Assembly: GCA_943330855.2 (NCBI GenBank)
Contig: CALQJI020000015.1
Span: 1 to 64,000, forward strand
Length of the DNA stretch: 64,000 nucleotides
Source of the DNA: Klebsiella pneumoniae
Lineage (GTDB): Bacteria; Verrucomicrobiota; Verrucomicrobiia; Limisphaerales; SXTU01
Direction of reading: 5' to 3'
The notes under the pieces are model-generated. The model was not told the origin of the DNA and searched no databases. It worked only from the letters and a program-made list of their open reading frames with translations. A program made the position numbers and the translations under genes. Of this stretch, positions 26,397 to 37,350 are shown one piece after another. Numbering within the stretch: position 1 is the stretch's first letter; each line of letters begins with the position of its first letter.

Positions 26397-27572
26397 ATGA
26401 AGCCACTGAGTTTGATTCTGCTCGGCACCACGCTGGCCGCCGCCCCGGTCCACGCTGATTTCAAGTCCGACATTGCCGCCATCCGCCAAGTCGGCGCGGA
26501 GGGGAAGGGCAACCCGCCCGCTGCCGCTGCGTGGAAGAGCCTCGCGAAGGCCGATGCCAAGTCGCTCGTCCCGCTGCTCACCGCGATGGACGATGCCAAT
26601 GACCTCGCCGCGAATTACCTCCGCTCCGCCGTGGACGCCATCGCCGACCGCGAGCTGGCGGCGGGTCGCAAGTTGCCGCAGTCGGACTTGGAGAAGTTCC
26701 TCGCGGAGAAGCAGCACAATCCCCGCGCGCGGCGGCTGGCTTACGAGCTGATTGCCCGCGTGTCGCCGGCCACGGGCGAGAAGCTGCTGCCCACGTTCGC
26801 CAACGACCCGAGCGTCGAGCTGCGACGCGACGCGGTGCAGCAGTTGATTGACGCGGCGGACAAGGCGCTCGCGGCGCAGGACAAGGCGGCTGCCACGAAG
26901 GAGTTTTCCCACGCGCTGACCTACGCGCGCGACGAGGCGCAAATCAAGAAGGTCGCGGGCGAGCTGCGGAAGCTCGGGCAGGCGGTGGACCTGCCGAAGC
27001 ACTTCGGCTTCCTCACGCACTGGAAGCTCCTCGGCGCGTTCGACAACACGAAGCTCGTAGGTTTCGACACCGCCTACGCGCCGGAGAAGGCGGTGGACCT
27101 GGCGGCGACTTATGACGGGAAACTCGACCAAGCGCGCTGGGTGGATGTGGCGACGCCGCACGACTACGGGATGGTGGATTTTAACAAGTCGTTCGGCGAC
27201 CTCAAGGGCGTGACGGGCTACGCGTTCACGGAGTTTAACGCGGCGGCGGCGGGTCCGGCGGAGCTCCGGTTGGGCTGCAAAAATGGATGGAAGGTGTGGT
27301 TTAACGGCACGCTGCTCTTCGGGCGCGACGAGTATCATCGCGGCTCGCGCATCGACCAGTATCGGCTGCCGGTCACGCTGAAGGCGGGCAAGAACACCAT
27401 CCTCGTGAAGGCCTGCCAGAACGAGGAGGTGAAGGACTGGACGAAGGAATGGGAGTTCCAGCTCCGCGTGTGCGATGCGAGCGGGACGGCGATTTTAGCG
27501 AAGGATAGGCCGGCGACGCCGAAGGGCGGAGTGGACAACACCAAGGCAGACACGAAGAAAGGAACAAAATAA
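26397..27572 (+). CDS. Secreted HEAT-like/PA14-like protein
   Basis: A 391-residue protein from the ATG at 26397. The signal peptide is MKPLSLILLGTTLAAAPVHA. The first ~190 residues are alpha-helical and HEAT-like (SVELRRDAVQQLIDAADKAL). The rest looks like a PA14/galactose-binding-like beta domain (CKNGWKVWFNGTLLFGRDEY, VTLKAGKNTILVKA), which in related secreted proteins binds carbohydrate. I infer an accessory extracellular role. It overlaps the PQQ-propeller gene by one base (TAATG), so the two should be co-expressed. Confidence 0.78.
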   Translation: MKPLSLILLGTTLAAAPVHADFKSDIAAIRQVGAEGKGNPPAAAAWKSLAKADAKSLVPLLTAMDDANDLAANYLRSAVDAIADRELAAGRKLPQSDLEKFLAEKQHNPRARRLAYELIARVSPATGEKLLPTFANDPSVELRRDAVQQLIDAADKALAAQDKAAATKEFSHALTYARDEAQIKKVAGELRKLGQAVDLPKHFGFLTHWKLLGAFDNTKLVGFDTAYAPEKAVDLAATYDGKLDQARWVDVATPHDYGMVDFNKSFGDLKGVTGYAFTEFNAAAAGPAELRLGCKNGWKVWFNGTLLFGRDEYHRGSRIDQYRLPVTLKAGKNTILVKACQNEEVKDWTKEWEFQLRVCDASGTAILAKDRPATPKGGVDNTKADTKKGTK

Positions 27573-28777
27573 TGAAAGCCGTTATCGTCGCATCACTCGT
27601 CGGCGCTTTGTGCGCCCAGCTTCATGCCGCCGACTGGCTCCAGTTCCGTGGCCCGGGCGGCACCGGTATTGCCACCGACGCCAAGCTCACCACGCAGCTC
27701 GACGAGAAGAGCGTCGCTTGGAAAATCAGCTTGCCGGGGCGCGGTCTCTCCAGCCCGGTCATCGTCGGCGACAAGGTGTTTCTCACCGCGTCGAGCGGCA
27801 CGGAGCAGGACCGGCTGCACGTCCTCTGTTTCAGCGCGAAGAGCGGCGCGAAGCTGTGGGAGCGCCAGTTCTGGGCCACGGGCCGCACGATGACTTTCCC
27901 CAAGACCTGCGTCGCCGCCAACTCGCCGTGCAGCGACGGCCAGCGGCTCTTCTGCCTCTTCTCTTCGAACGACCTACTCTGCCTCGACCTCGACGGCAAC
28001 GTGCTCTGGCTGCGCGGGCTGACGCGCGATTATCCGAACGCGAGCAACAGCCTCGGCATGGCGGCCTCGCCCATCGTGGTGGGCGACACGCTCGTGGTGC
28101 CGGTGGAGAATGACAGCGAGTCGTTCGCGGTGGGCATTGATGTGGCGACCGGAGCGAACCGCTGGAAGAACAACCGCCCCAAGGTTGCGTGCTGGGCGAC
28201 GCCCGTGGTCGTGCCCGACGCGAAGTCCGGCCAGCCGCTCGTCGTGTTGCAATCCGGCCCCGGCCTGAGCGTCGTAAACGCGCGCACGGGCCAAGAGGCG
28301 TGGTATTTCACCGACGGCGCTTCGACGATGTCGTCGAGCGTGCTGGTGGGCGGCGTCTTGTATGTGCCCTCGAAAGGCATGACGGCGATGAAGCCCGGCG
28401 CGGCGGGCGCGCACCCGGAAGTGCTCTGGCAGAACGCCCAACTCGCACCGTCCACCGCCAGTCCGGTCGTGCTGGGGGACAAGGTGTTCACGTTGAACGC
28501 CGCTGGCATTCTCAGCGCGGCGGCCCTCAAGGACGGCAAGCGCCTCTGGCAGCTCCGCACCACGGGGCCTTACAGCGCCACGCCGGTGGGGGTCGGCAAG
28601 TTCCTCTACCTCGCGAACGAGAAGGGCCTCGTGCAAGTCGTGGACACCGCCGCTCCCGAAGGCGCGGTGGTCAGCTCGCTCGACTTGAAGGACACCTTCA
28701 TCGGCACGCCCAGCATCGGGGCGGGCGCGCTCTTTATTCGTAGTGACAAGGCGCTGGTGAAGCTGGGTGGCTCCTGA
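27572..28777 (+). CDS. PQQ-binding-like beta-propeller protein
   Basis: A 401-residue secreted protein. The signal peptide is MKAVIVASLVGALCAQLHA, followed by ADWLQFRGPGGTG, the usual start of Planctomycete/Verrucomicrobial PQQ-like propellers. Repeated blades include VIVGDKVFLTASSG, NVLWLRGL, VLGDKVFTLNAAG and KRLWQLRTTGPYSATP. The family is named for its fold. These proteins usually lack the residues for PQQ catalysis. Its role is unknown. It lies between the HEAT/PA14 gene and a DUF1501 gene, all on the same strand. Confidence 0.87.
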   Translation: MKAVIVASLVGALCAQLHAADWLQFRGPGGTGIATDAKLTTQLDEKSVAWKISLPGRGLSSPVIVGDKVFLTASSGTEQDRLHVLCFSAKSGAKLWERQFWATGRTMTFPKTCVAANSPCSDGQRLFCLFSSNDLLCLDLDGNVLWLRGLTRDYPNASNSLGMAASPIVVGDTLVVPVENDSESFAVGIDVATGANRWKNNRPKVACWATPVVVPDAKSGQPLVVLQSGPGLSVVNARTGQEAWYFTDGASTMSSSVLVGGVLYVPSKGMTAMKPGAAGAHPEVLWQNAQLAPSTASPVVLGDKVFTLNAAGILSAAALKDGKRLWQLRTTGPYSATPVGVGKFLYLANEKGLVQVVDTAAPEGAVVSSLDLKDTFIGTPSIGAGALFIRSDKALVKLGGS

Positions 28778-28831
28778 GTCCTCGCGAAGTTGCCCCACCG
28801 CTCGTCCGTCAGATTCGCCAACAACTCAGTC

Positions 28832-30298
28832 ATGTCGCTCTCCCCGGACCAAGCATTCGCCGCCCACCTCACGCGCCGCCAACTCTTCGGTCGTGGCGCT
28901 ACAGGGCTCGGGGTTGCCGCCTTGGCCTCCCTGCTCAAACAAGATTCCAACGCCGCCCCTGCGGCTGGGAATGCCTCCGGTCTCCCCGGTCTTCCGCACT
29001 TCGCCGCCAAGGCCAAGCGCGTCATCTACCTCTTCCAGAACGGTGCGCCGACGCACGTGGACTTGTGGGACTACAAGCCCAAGCTCCAAGAACTCCACGG
29101 CCAGCCCGTCCCGGAGAGCTACGTCGCGGGCAAGCGCTTCAGCACGATGACTGGCGCGCCCAGCGGCAAGCTCATGCTCCAGCCCGTCGAGCCGTTCGCG
29201 CAGCACGGGCAGAGCGGCGCGTGGGTGAGCCGCTTCATGCCTTACACGGCGGCCATTGCAGACAAGTTGTGCTTCATCAAGTCCATGCACACCGAAGCCG
29301 TGAACCACGCGCCCGGCATCACCTTCCTCCTCACCGGTTCCGAGATGCCCGGACGCCCCAGCCTCGGCGCGTGGATGAGTTACGGCCTCGGCCTCGAGAC
29401 GCAGGAGTTGCCCGGCTACGTCGTGATGACCTCCATCAGCAAGGACACGAGTTGCGGCCAGATTTTCTACGACTTCTACTGGAGCAGCGGATTTCTCCCG
29501 ACTCGCCACAGCGGCGTGAAGTTCCGTGGCAGCGGCGAGCCGGTGCTTTACCTGAGTAACCCCGACGGCATGTCCGCCCAAGTCCGGCGCGGACTCCTCG
29601 ACGACCTTGCGCAGCTCAACGAACTGAAACTCCGCGAGTTCGGTGACCCGGAAATCGCCACGCGCATCGCGCAATACGAGATGGCCTACCGGATGCAGAC
29701 CAGCGTTCCCGAACTCACCGACCTCTCGAAGGAAACGGACGCCACCCTCGCCCTCTACGGTCCGAACGCGAAGCAGCAGGGCACCTTTGCCTACAACTGC
29801 CTCATGGCCCGCCGCCTCATCGAGCGCGGGGTCCGCTGCGTGCAGGTCATGCACGCCGGCTGGGACCAGCACAACTCCCTCACCACCGAGCTTTACAGCC
29901 AGTGCCGCGACACTGACCAACCCAGCGCCGGCCTTGTCCTCGACCTCGCGCAGCGCGGCCTGCTGGAGGACACGCTGGTCATTTGGGGCGGCGAGTTCGG
30001 GCGCACGCCCTTCATCCAAGGCGACATCAAGGAACGCAAGCGCTGGGGCCGCGACCATCATCCCTACGCGTTCACGATTTGGATGGCGGGCGGCGGCGTG
30101 AAGCCCGGCATCACCTACGGCGAGTCCGACGACCTCGCGATGAACGTCGCGAAAGACCCCGTCCACGTGCACGACCTCCAAGCCACGCTGTTGCACCAAC
30201 TGGGCATCGACCACGAGCGCCTGACCTTCAAATTCCAAGGCCGCAACTTCCGCCTCACCGACGTGCATGGGCAGGTGGTGAAGGGGATTTTAGCGTAA
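28832..30298 (+). CDS. DUF1501 family secreted protein
   Basis: A 488-residue DUF1501 protein from the ATG at 28832. An earlier in-frame start at 28790 has no export signal. LTRRQLFGRGATGLGVAALASLL is a twin-arginine-type leader, and the signature FQNGAPTHVDLWDYKPK follows. The C-terminal motifs GGEFGRTPF and GRDHHPYAFTIWMAGGGVKPG are well kept and closer to the long DUF1501 subtype usually paired with DUF1549/DUF1553 cytochrome proteins. No such partner gene is found next to it. The 3' end faces the phosphorelay operon across a hairpin. Confidence 0.92.
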   Translation: MSLSPDQAFAAHLTRRQLFGRGATGLGVAALASLLKQDSNAAPAAGNASGLPGLPHFAAKAKRVIYLFQNGAPTHVDLWDYKPKLQELHGQPVPESYVAGKRFSTMTGAPSGKLMLQPVEPFAQHGQSGAWVSRFMPYTAAIADKLCFIKSMHTEAVNHAPGITFLLTGSEMPGRPSLGAWMSYGLGLETQELPGYVVMTSISKDTSCGQIFYDFYWSSGFLPTRHSGVKFRGSGEPVLYLSNPDGMSAQVRRGLLDDLAQLNELKLREFGDPEIATRIAQYEMAYRMQTSVPELTDLSKETDATLALYGPNAKQQGTFAYNCLMARRLIERGVRCVQVMHAGWDQHNSLTTELYSQCRDTDQPSAGLVLDLAQRGLLEDTLVIWGGEFGRTPFIQGDIKERKRWGRDHHPYAFTIWMAGGGVKPGITYGESDDLAMNVAKDPVHVHDLQATLLHQLGIDHERLTFKFQGRNFRLTDVHGQVVKGILA

Positions 30299-30355
30299 GG
30301 GGAGGGGCCTACGCTTGGAGCAGGGTCCTCATCCACCCCTCGATGGTTACGAAAG

Positions 30356-30380
30356 CCGGGCCGGTCGCCTGCCGGCCCGG
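30356..30380. terminator. Bidirectional terminator-like hairpin
   Basis: A perfect 9-bp GC stem (CCGGGCCGG / CCGGCCCGG) with a 7-nt loop between the ends of two convergent genes, directly touching the stop codon of the minus-strand gene. There are only short T runs outside, so termination is inferred from position. Confidence 0.5.
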
Positions 30381-31571
30381 TTACAGCACGCGCTGGGCGG
30401 CGAGCTGGGCTTTGAGCAGGTAGCTCAAGGACTTCACACTGAGTTCTACGAAGGCGAAGGGTTTCGCGATGAGGTCGTTTGCGCCGCTGAGGGTCGAGCG
30501 AGCGCGGCTTTGGAAGTCGCTCAGGCCGGTGACGAAGATGACGGGGGTGTCCTTGTAGCTGGGTAGGGCGCGCAGTTTCGTGCACAGCTCGTAGCCGTTC
30601 ATGTCGGGCATATCCACGTCCAGCACGATGAGGTCGAAGTGGGTCTCGCGGGCTTTCTCGAAGGCGGTGGACCCACTGTTGCAGGCGATGCCGCGCACCC
30701 CGGCCTTTTCGATGGAGAACAGCACGGCGCGCCGGGAGATTTCCTCGTCGTCCACGGCGAGCACGACGGGATCGAAGGCGGCGAGGCCTGGCAGGCTCGC
30801 GGCCTTCTCCAGCAGCGAGGAGATGAAGAAGAGGGTCTGCGTCGAAGTGCGCGTGGTGGAGGCGTTGATGTTGGCGGGCTTGTCCTGCATTTCCTTGAGC
30901 AGTGCCTCGTAGGCGGCGGAGATGCGCGCGATGACGTCCGCGCCGACGAGGCCCGCGCCGCCGGTGAGGGCGTGGATGTGCCTGTAGAGTTCGCCGACGG
31001 CGGTGGTCTTGGCGGCCCGGTCCTCGGTTTTGAGGAAGGTCTGGTGGAGGTCGCGGATGGCTTGGCCGAACTTCGGGAGGCTGGCGAGGAATTGCCGACG
31101 GTGTTCGATTTGAAACGCATCTTCGTCGCGCGTGGCGGGAGCTGTCGTAGGCGACGGGGCGGCGGGCCGAGGGGCGGCGGCGGATGAAGGGGTTTTGGGT
31201 TCCAATTTCGCGAGCAGCTCGTGGAGCGTCTCGGTGAGCTTCTTGGGGCTGGTGTTGGATTTGGTCAGCACCGTGGTCGCGCCCGCCTTCCACGCGGAGT
31301 CGATGACGGTGGTCATGTAGGCGTTCGAGAAGACGATGATAGGCAGGTGCTGGAATTCGGGGGTCGCGCGGACGCGGGCGAGGATTTCCAGTCCGTTGAG
31401 CTTGGGCAGCATCAAGTCCAGCAGGACGATGTCGGGGCGGAAGGCGAGGATGCGCTCCAAGCCGGTCTGCCCGTCCTCGGCGACTTCGACGTTGAAGCCT
31501 TCAGCGGAAAACTTCTTCGAGTAGATGCTCCCGATGATGCGGTCGTCTTCGATGATGAGGAGCTTTCTCAT
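30381..31571 (-). CDS. Response regulator with REC-Hpt-REC architecture
   Basis: A 396-residue cytoplasmic signalling protein. The first receiver spans about 1-118 (IIEDDR, Asp at DIVLLDLMLPKLNG, Lys at VLTKSN). A Pro/Ala linker follows. A histidine phosphotransfer domain lies at about 160-245, with the phospho-His in RHIHALTGGAGLVGA. The second receiver is at about 266-390 (AVDDEE, LIVLDVDMPDMNGYEL, IAKPF). There is no DNA-binding domain. It starts 17 bp after the hybrid kinase stop, so the pair forms a multi-step phosphorelay operon. Confidence 0.9.
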   Translation of the reverse strand: MRKLLIIEDDRIIGSIYSKKFSAEGFNVEVAEDGQTGLERILAFRPDIVLLDLMLPKLNGLEILARVRATPEFQHLPIIVFSNAYMTTVIDSAWKAGATTVLTKSNTSPKKLTETLHELLAKLEPKTPSSAAAPRPAAPSPTTAPATRDEDAFQIEHRRQFLASLPKFGQAIRDLHQTFLKTEDRAAKTTAVGELYRHIHALTGGAGLVGADVIARISAAYEALLKEMQDKPANINASTTRTSTQTLFFISSLLEKAASLPGLAAFDPVVLAVDDEEISRRAVLFSIEKAGVRGIACNSGSTAFEKARETHFDLIVLDVDMPDMNGYELCTKLRALPSYKDTPVIFVTGLSDFQSRARSTLSGANDLIAKPFAFVELSVKSLSYLLKAQLAAQRVL

Positions 31572-31588
31572 GCGCGGGGTAGGGTTGT

Positions 31589-34069
<2,481 letters not shown>

Positions 34070-34239
34070 GTGAGGTGTGGAAAGGCTTTCAATACCGTGA
34101 GGCTAAAACACAGCGCGGTGGCTATTCCAGCGCATTTTTCCCCGCCCGAGCGAGCCGGCGCATCGCGACACGCGCCGCCTGCGCTGCGGACCTGGAAACA
34201 CGCTTGCTCGCCTCCGTCACGGTCAGTAGCGTGGCAATC

Positions 34240-35421
34240 ATGGAACCGAGTGAGAATCCGTTGACGCCTTCGTCCCAGCCAACGCCACCGCCGATCGCGC
34301 CTCCAGCGGCCACCCCGCCGCCCCCGCTTCCGGCTGCGCCCCAGCAGTTCTGCGTGCCGATGAAAGCTCAACCACCGTGTCGCAGCCGGGCGTGGATTTG
34401 GCTGCTGCTGTTGGGCGTGCTGGCGGCGGGCGGGGTGATGGTGATGAGTCTGGGCCTAGGCTTCGGGGGCGGGCATTCGCGCGCGGGAGGGCTCGCTGGG
34501 AAGTCTTATCAGGAGCAGGCGCTGACGCACAAGGACACCAGCGACAAGATCGTGGTGATAGATGTGCAGGGAATTATCACGAGCCATGACCTCGACGGGT
34601 CGGGCGATATGGTCGAGCGCGTGAAGGACCAGTTGGAGTTGGCGGAACACGATGAGCAGGTCAAGGCCGTCATCCTCAAGGTGGATTCACCCGGCGGTGA
34701 AGTGCTGGCGTCGGACGAGATTTACCGCGCCATCCAGGCGTTTCAGGACGGCTCCAGCAAACCGGTGGTGGCGCAGATGGGCAGCCTCGCGGCGTCGGGC
34801 GGCTACTACGTGAGCGCGCCTTGCCGTTGGATCGTGGCCAACGAGTTGACGCTCACCGGGAGTATCGGGGTGATCATGTCGGGGATGAACTTCCGCGGCT
34901 TGATGGACAAGGTCGGCATCCGCCCCGAGGTCTATAAGAGCGGGAAGTTCAAGGACATGATGAGCAGCACGCGCCGGCCCGAGGACGTGCCCGCCGGTGA
35001 GCGTGAAATGATGCAGGCGCTGATTGACGAGACATATTCCACGTTCAAAGGCGTGGTGCGCAAGGGGCGCGCGGAGTCGCACGTCGCAAACAAGAAGGCC
35101 GGCGACGAGAAGGACAGCCGCGAGTTGGCGAGCGATTGGGAAACGTATGCGGACGGGCGGATCTTCTCCGGCAAAGAGGCGCATCGCTTGGGCTTCGTGG
35201 ACGAGTTGGGCAACTTCGACGTGGCGGTGAAGCGCGCCAAGAAGCTCGCGGACATCAGCGAGGCGAACCTCGTGAAGTATCAGCAACCCTTCGCGTTCGG
35301 GAATTTTTTCCGACTATTGGGTAAAGCCGAGGCGCCAGCAGTGAAGGTGGACCTGGGTTTCGACTTCCCGCGCTTGCAGGCGGGGCGGATGTATTTCCTA
35401 TCGTTCAACGTCGTGCAGTGA
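34240..35421 (+). CDS. sppA: Signal peptide peptidase SppA-type protease (S49)
   Basis: A 393-residue membrane-anchored serine protease from the ATG at 34240. The extended upstream frame is antisense-like and lacks features. A Pro-rich cytoplasmic N-terminus is followed by one membrane helix (about 51-74). The S49 domain has ILKVDSPGG at 146-153, the serine nucleophile in LAASGGYYVS (Ser186), GSIGVIM, and a candidate catalytic lysine in YKSGKFKD (233-240). The length fits the single-domain SppA class. It degrades cleaved signal peptides in the membrane. Confidence 0.9.
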   Translation: MEPSENPLTPSSQPTPPPIAPPAATPPPPLPAAPQQFCVPMKAQPPCRSRAWIWLLLLGVLAAGGVMVMSLGLGFGGGHSRAGGLAGKSYQEQALTHKDTSDKIVVIDVQGIITSHDLDGSGDMVERVKDQLELAEHDEQVKAVILKVDSPGGEVLASDEIYRAIQAFQDGSSKPVVAQMGSLAASGGYYVSAPCRWIVANELTLTGSIGVIMSGMNFRGLMDKVGIRPEVYKSGKFKDMMSSTRRPEDVPAGEREMMQALIDETYSTFKGVVRKGRAESHVANKKAGDEKDSRELASDWETYADGRIFSGKEAHRLGFVDELGNFDVAVKRAKKLADISEANLVKYQQPFAFGNFFRLLGKAEAPAVKVDLGFDFPRLQAGRMYFLSFNVVQ

Positions 35422-35430
35422 AGCCACCGA

Positions 35431-35512
35431 AGGAGCAGGATTAGGATCAAGATCAGGAGCAGGAGACGGTGACGGTTCTCCTGCTCGTAATCATAAGCCT
35501 GATCCTGCTCCT
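35431..35512. repeat. Long imperfect inverted repeat between genes
   Basis: Two 35-bp arms, rich in AGGAGCAGGAT on the left and its complement on the right, flank a 12-bp loop. The arms match along most of their length. It lies between the sppA stop and the upp start and could form a long hairpin that ends the sppA transcript. Confidence 0.8.
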
Positions 35513-35523
35513 CTCCCTCCCCC

Positions 35524-36147
35524 ATGAAAAACTTCACCGTCATCACCCACCCGCTCATCCAGCAAAACCTCACGCGCCTCCGCGACCAGGCCACGCAACC
35601 GGAAGAGTTCCGCCGCGCGCTCGGCGAAGTCGCAGCGCTGATGGTGTATGAAGCCACGCGCACCTTCGCCACGCAGCCCGTGACCGTGCAGACGCCCTTG
35701 GAGAAAACTCGCGGCTACCGGCTCCGGCGCGAGGTCTTGCTGGTGCCCGTGTTGCGCGCGGGCTTGGGGATGCTGGACCCGATCCTGCGCCTACTTCCGC
35801 ATGCGCGCGTCGGCTTCATCGGGCTGAAGCGCAACGAGCACACGCTCGAAGCGGCGACGTATCACAAGAGCTTGCCGGAAGACTTGAGCGGCTTTGAGAT
35901 CATCCTCATGGACCCGATGCTCGCGACCGGCGGCAGCGCGGTGTCGGCACTGGACCTCATGGCAGAGCGCAAGGCGAAGCGCGTGCGGTTGGTGAACCTG
36001 CTGGCCGCGCCGGAGGGGATCAAGTTCGTCCACCAGCACCATCCCGAGGTGCCCATCTTCACCGCCGCGCTGGACCGCAAGCTGAACCACCAAGGCTACA
36101 TCGTCCCCGGCCTCGGCGACGCGGGCGACCGGCTGTTTGGCGTGTGA
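35524..36147 (+). CDS. upp: Uracil phosphoribosyltransferase
   Basis: A 207-residue pyrimidine-salvage enzyme converting uracil and PRPP to UMP in the cytosol. Typical blocks are VPVLRAGLGMLDP, the PRPP-binding loop IILMDPMLATGGSA, and the C-terminal GLGDAGDRLFGV that closes over uracil. The length is normal for the family and no residue appears to be missing. A long inverted repeat sits just upstream of its start. Confidence 0.97.
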   Translation: MKNFTVITHPLIQQNLTRLRDQATQPEEFRRALGEVAALMVYEATRTFATQPVTVQTPLEKTRGYRLRREVLLVPVLRAGLGMLDPILRLLPHARVGFIGLKRNEHTLEAATYHKSLPEDLSGFEIILMDPMLATGGSAVSALDLMAERKAKRVRLVNLLAAPEGIKFVHQHHPEVPIFTAALDRKLNHQGYIVPGLGDAGDRLFGV

Positions 36148-36336
36148 GTGCGGCGGGCGCCGTTCGGCGTTGGAATTTTTCCGAATCGTCCGTTGCCTTC
36201 CGCGCAAAACCGCCTATAAATCCGCCGCCTGAATTCCAGTGGGCGGCGCGCGCGACTCCGGCTGAACTGAACGCGCCTTCGGCAACGGCTGTCAAAGCCA
36301 CCAACAATCTCGGGCAACTGAACAACTGAACAAGTC

Positions 36337-37281
36337 ATGAAAAACTTCGCGCAAATGGGCAAACGGTTCTTCCTCCTCATCGCAGTGAACCTGCTGGTGA
36401 TGGTCACGCTCTACATCGTCCTGAGCGTGGTGCTGCACTTCTTCCCGCAGTTTGGCCGCGGGGGCGGCGGCAACTGGCTCGGCTACTTCGCCATCTTCAG
36501 CCTCGTCTTCGGCATGGGCGGGGCCTTCATCTCGCTCGCCATTTCGCGGATGATGGCCAAGTGGATGATGGGCGTGCAGGTGATTGACCCGAACACGAAT
36601 GACCCCGAGGCGCGTGAATTAGTCCGCATGGTGCATGGCTACGCGCAGCGCGCTGGGCTGCCCGCGATGCCTCAGGTGGGCATCTACGATTCTCCGGAGG
36701 TCAACGCATTCGCCACCGGGCCGACCAAGTCCCGCTCGCTCGTGGCGGTCTCCACGGGCCTGCTCCACCAGATGAACCGGACCGAGACGGAAGGCGTCAT
36801 CGCTCACGAAGTCGCACACATCGCCAACGGCGACATGGTCACGATGACCCTCGTGCAAGGCATCATTAACGCTTTCGTCATGTTCCTCTCGCGTGTGCTG
36901 GCCTTCCTCGCAGCCCAAGCCCTGAGCGGCAACCGCAACAATGACGACCGCCCCAGCCTGAGCCACTCCATCTTAGAAATGGTCCTCGGCATCATCTTTC
37001 AAATCTTCTTCACCCTTCTCGGATCCATCGTGGTCGCGTGGTTCTCCCGGAAGCGCGAGTTCCGCGCGGACGCCGGTGGGATGCTGCTCGCAGGCAAAGC
37101 CCAGATGGTGGGCGCGCTGCGCGGCTTGCAGCGCATCTACGATCCTCGCCACGCCGCCGAGGGCAGCCCCGGCTTCCAGTCGTTCAAAATCTCTGGGCAA
37201 TCCGGCGGCTTCATGGCGCTGCTCTCCACGCACCCGCCGCTGGAGGAGCGCATCGCGCGCTTGGAAAATCTGGGGCGCTGA
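36337..37281 (+). CDS. htpX: Membrane zinc protease HtpX
   Basis: A 314-residue M48 protease that degrades misfolded inner-membrane proteins. It has two N-terminal membrane helices (about 10-36 and 47-70), the zinc motif HEVAH at 157-161, two further membrane segments around 175-235, and the third zinc ligand in REFRADAGGML. The catalytic domain faces the cytosol in known members. The start follows a ~190-bp gap containing no other gene. Confidence 0.95.
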   Translation: MKNFAQMGKRFFLLIAVNLLVMVTLYIVLSVVLHFFPQFGRGGGGNWLGYFAIFSLVFGMGGAFISLAISRMMAKWMMGVQVIDPNTNDPEARELVRMVHGYAQRAGLPAMPQVGIYDSPEVNAFATGPTKSRSLVAVSTGLLHQMNRTETEGVIAHEVAHIANGDMVTMTLVQGIINAFVMFLSRVLAFLAAQALSGNRNNDDRPSLSHSILEMVLGIIFQIFFTLLGSIVVAWFSRKREFRADAGGMLLAGKAQMVGALRGLQRIYDPRHAAEGSPGFQSFKISGQSGGFMALLSTHPPLEERIARLENLGR

Positions 37282-37350
37282 GCGGTGCGGAACGCGGTCG
37301 GGAATTCTGCTTGCCGCGCGAGACAACACTGACGAATTCTTCGCCTTAAT

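Noticed and set aside
35524..36147. Bifunctional PyrR regulator in place of upp
   Set aside because: The length and the C-terminal uracil loop GLGDAGDRLFG are those of uracil phosphoribosyltransferase, and PyrR is shorter with a different loop.
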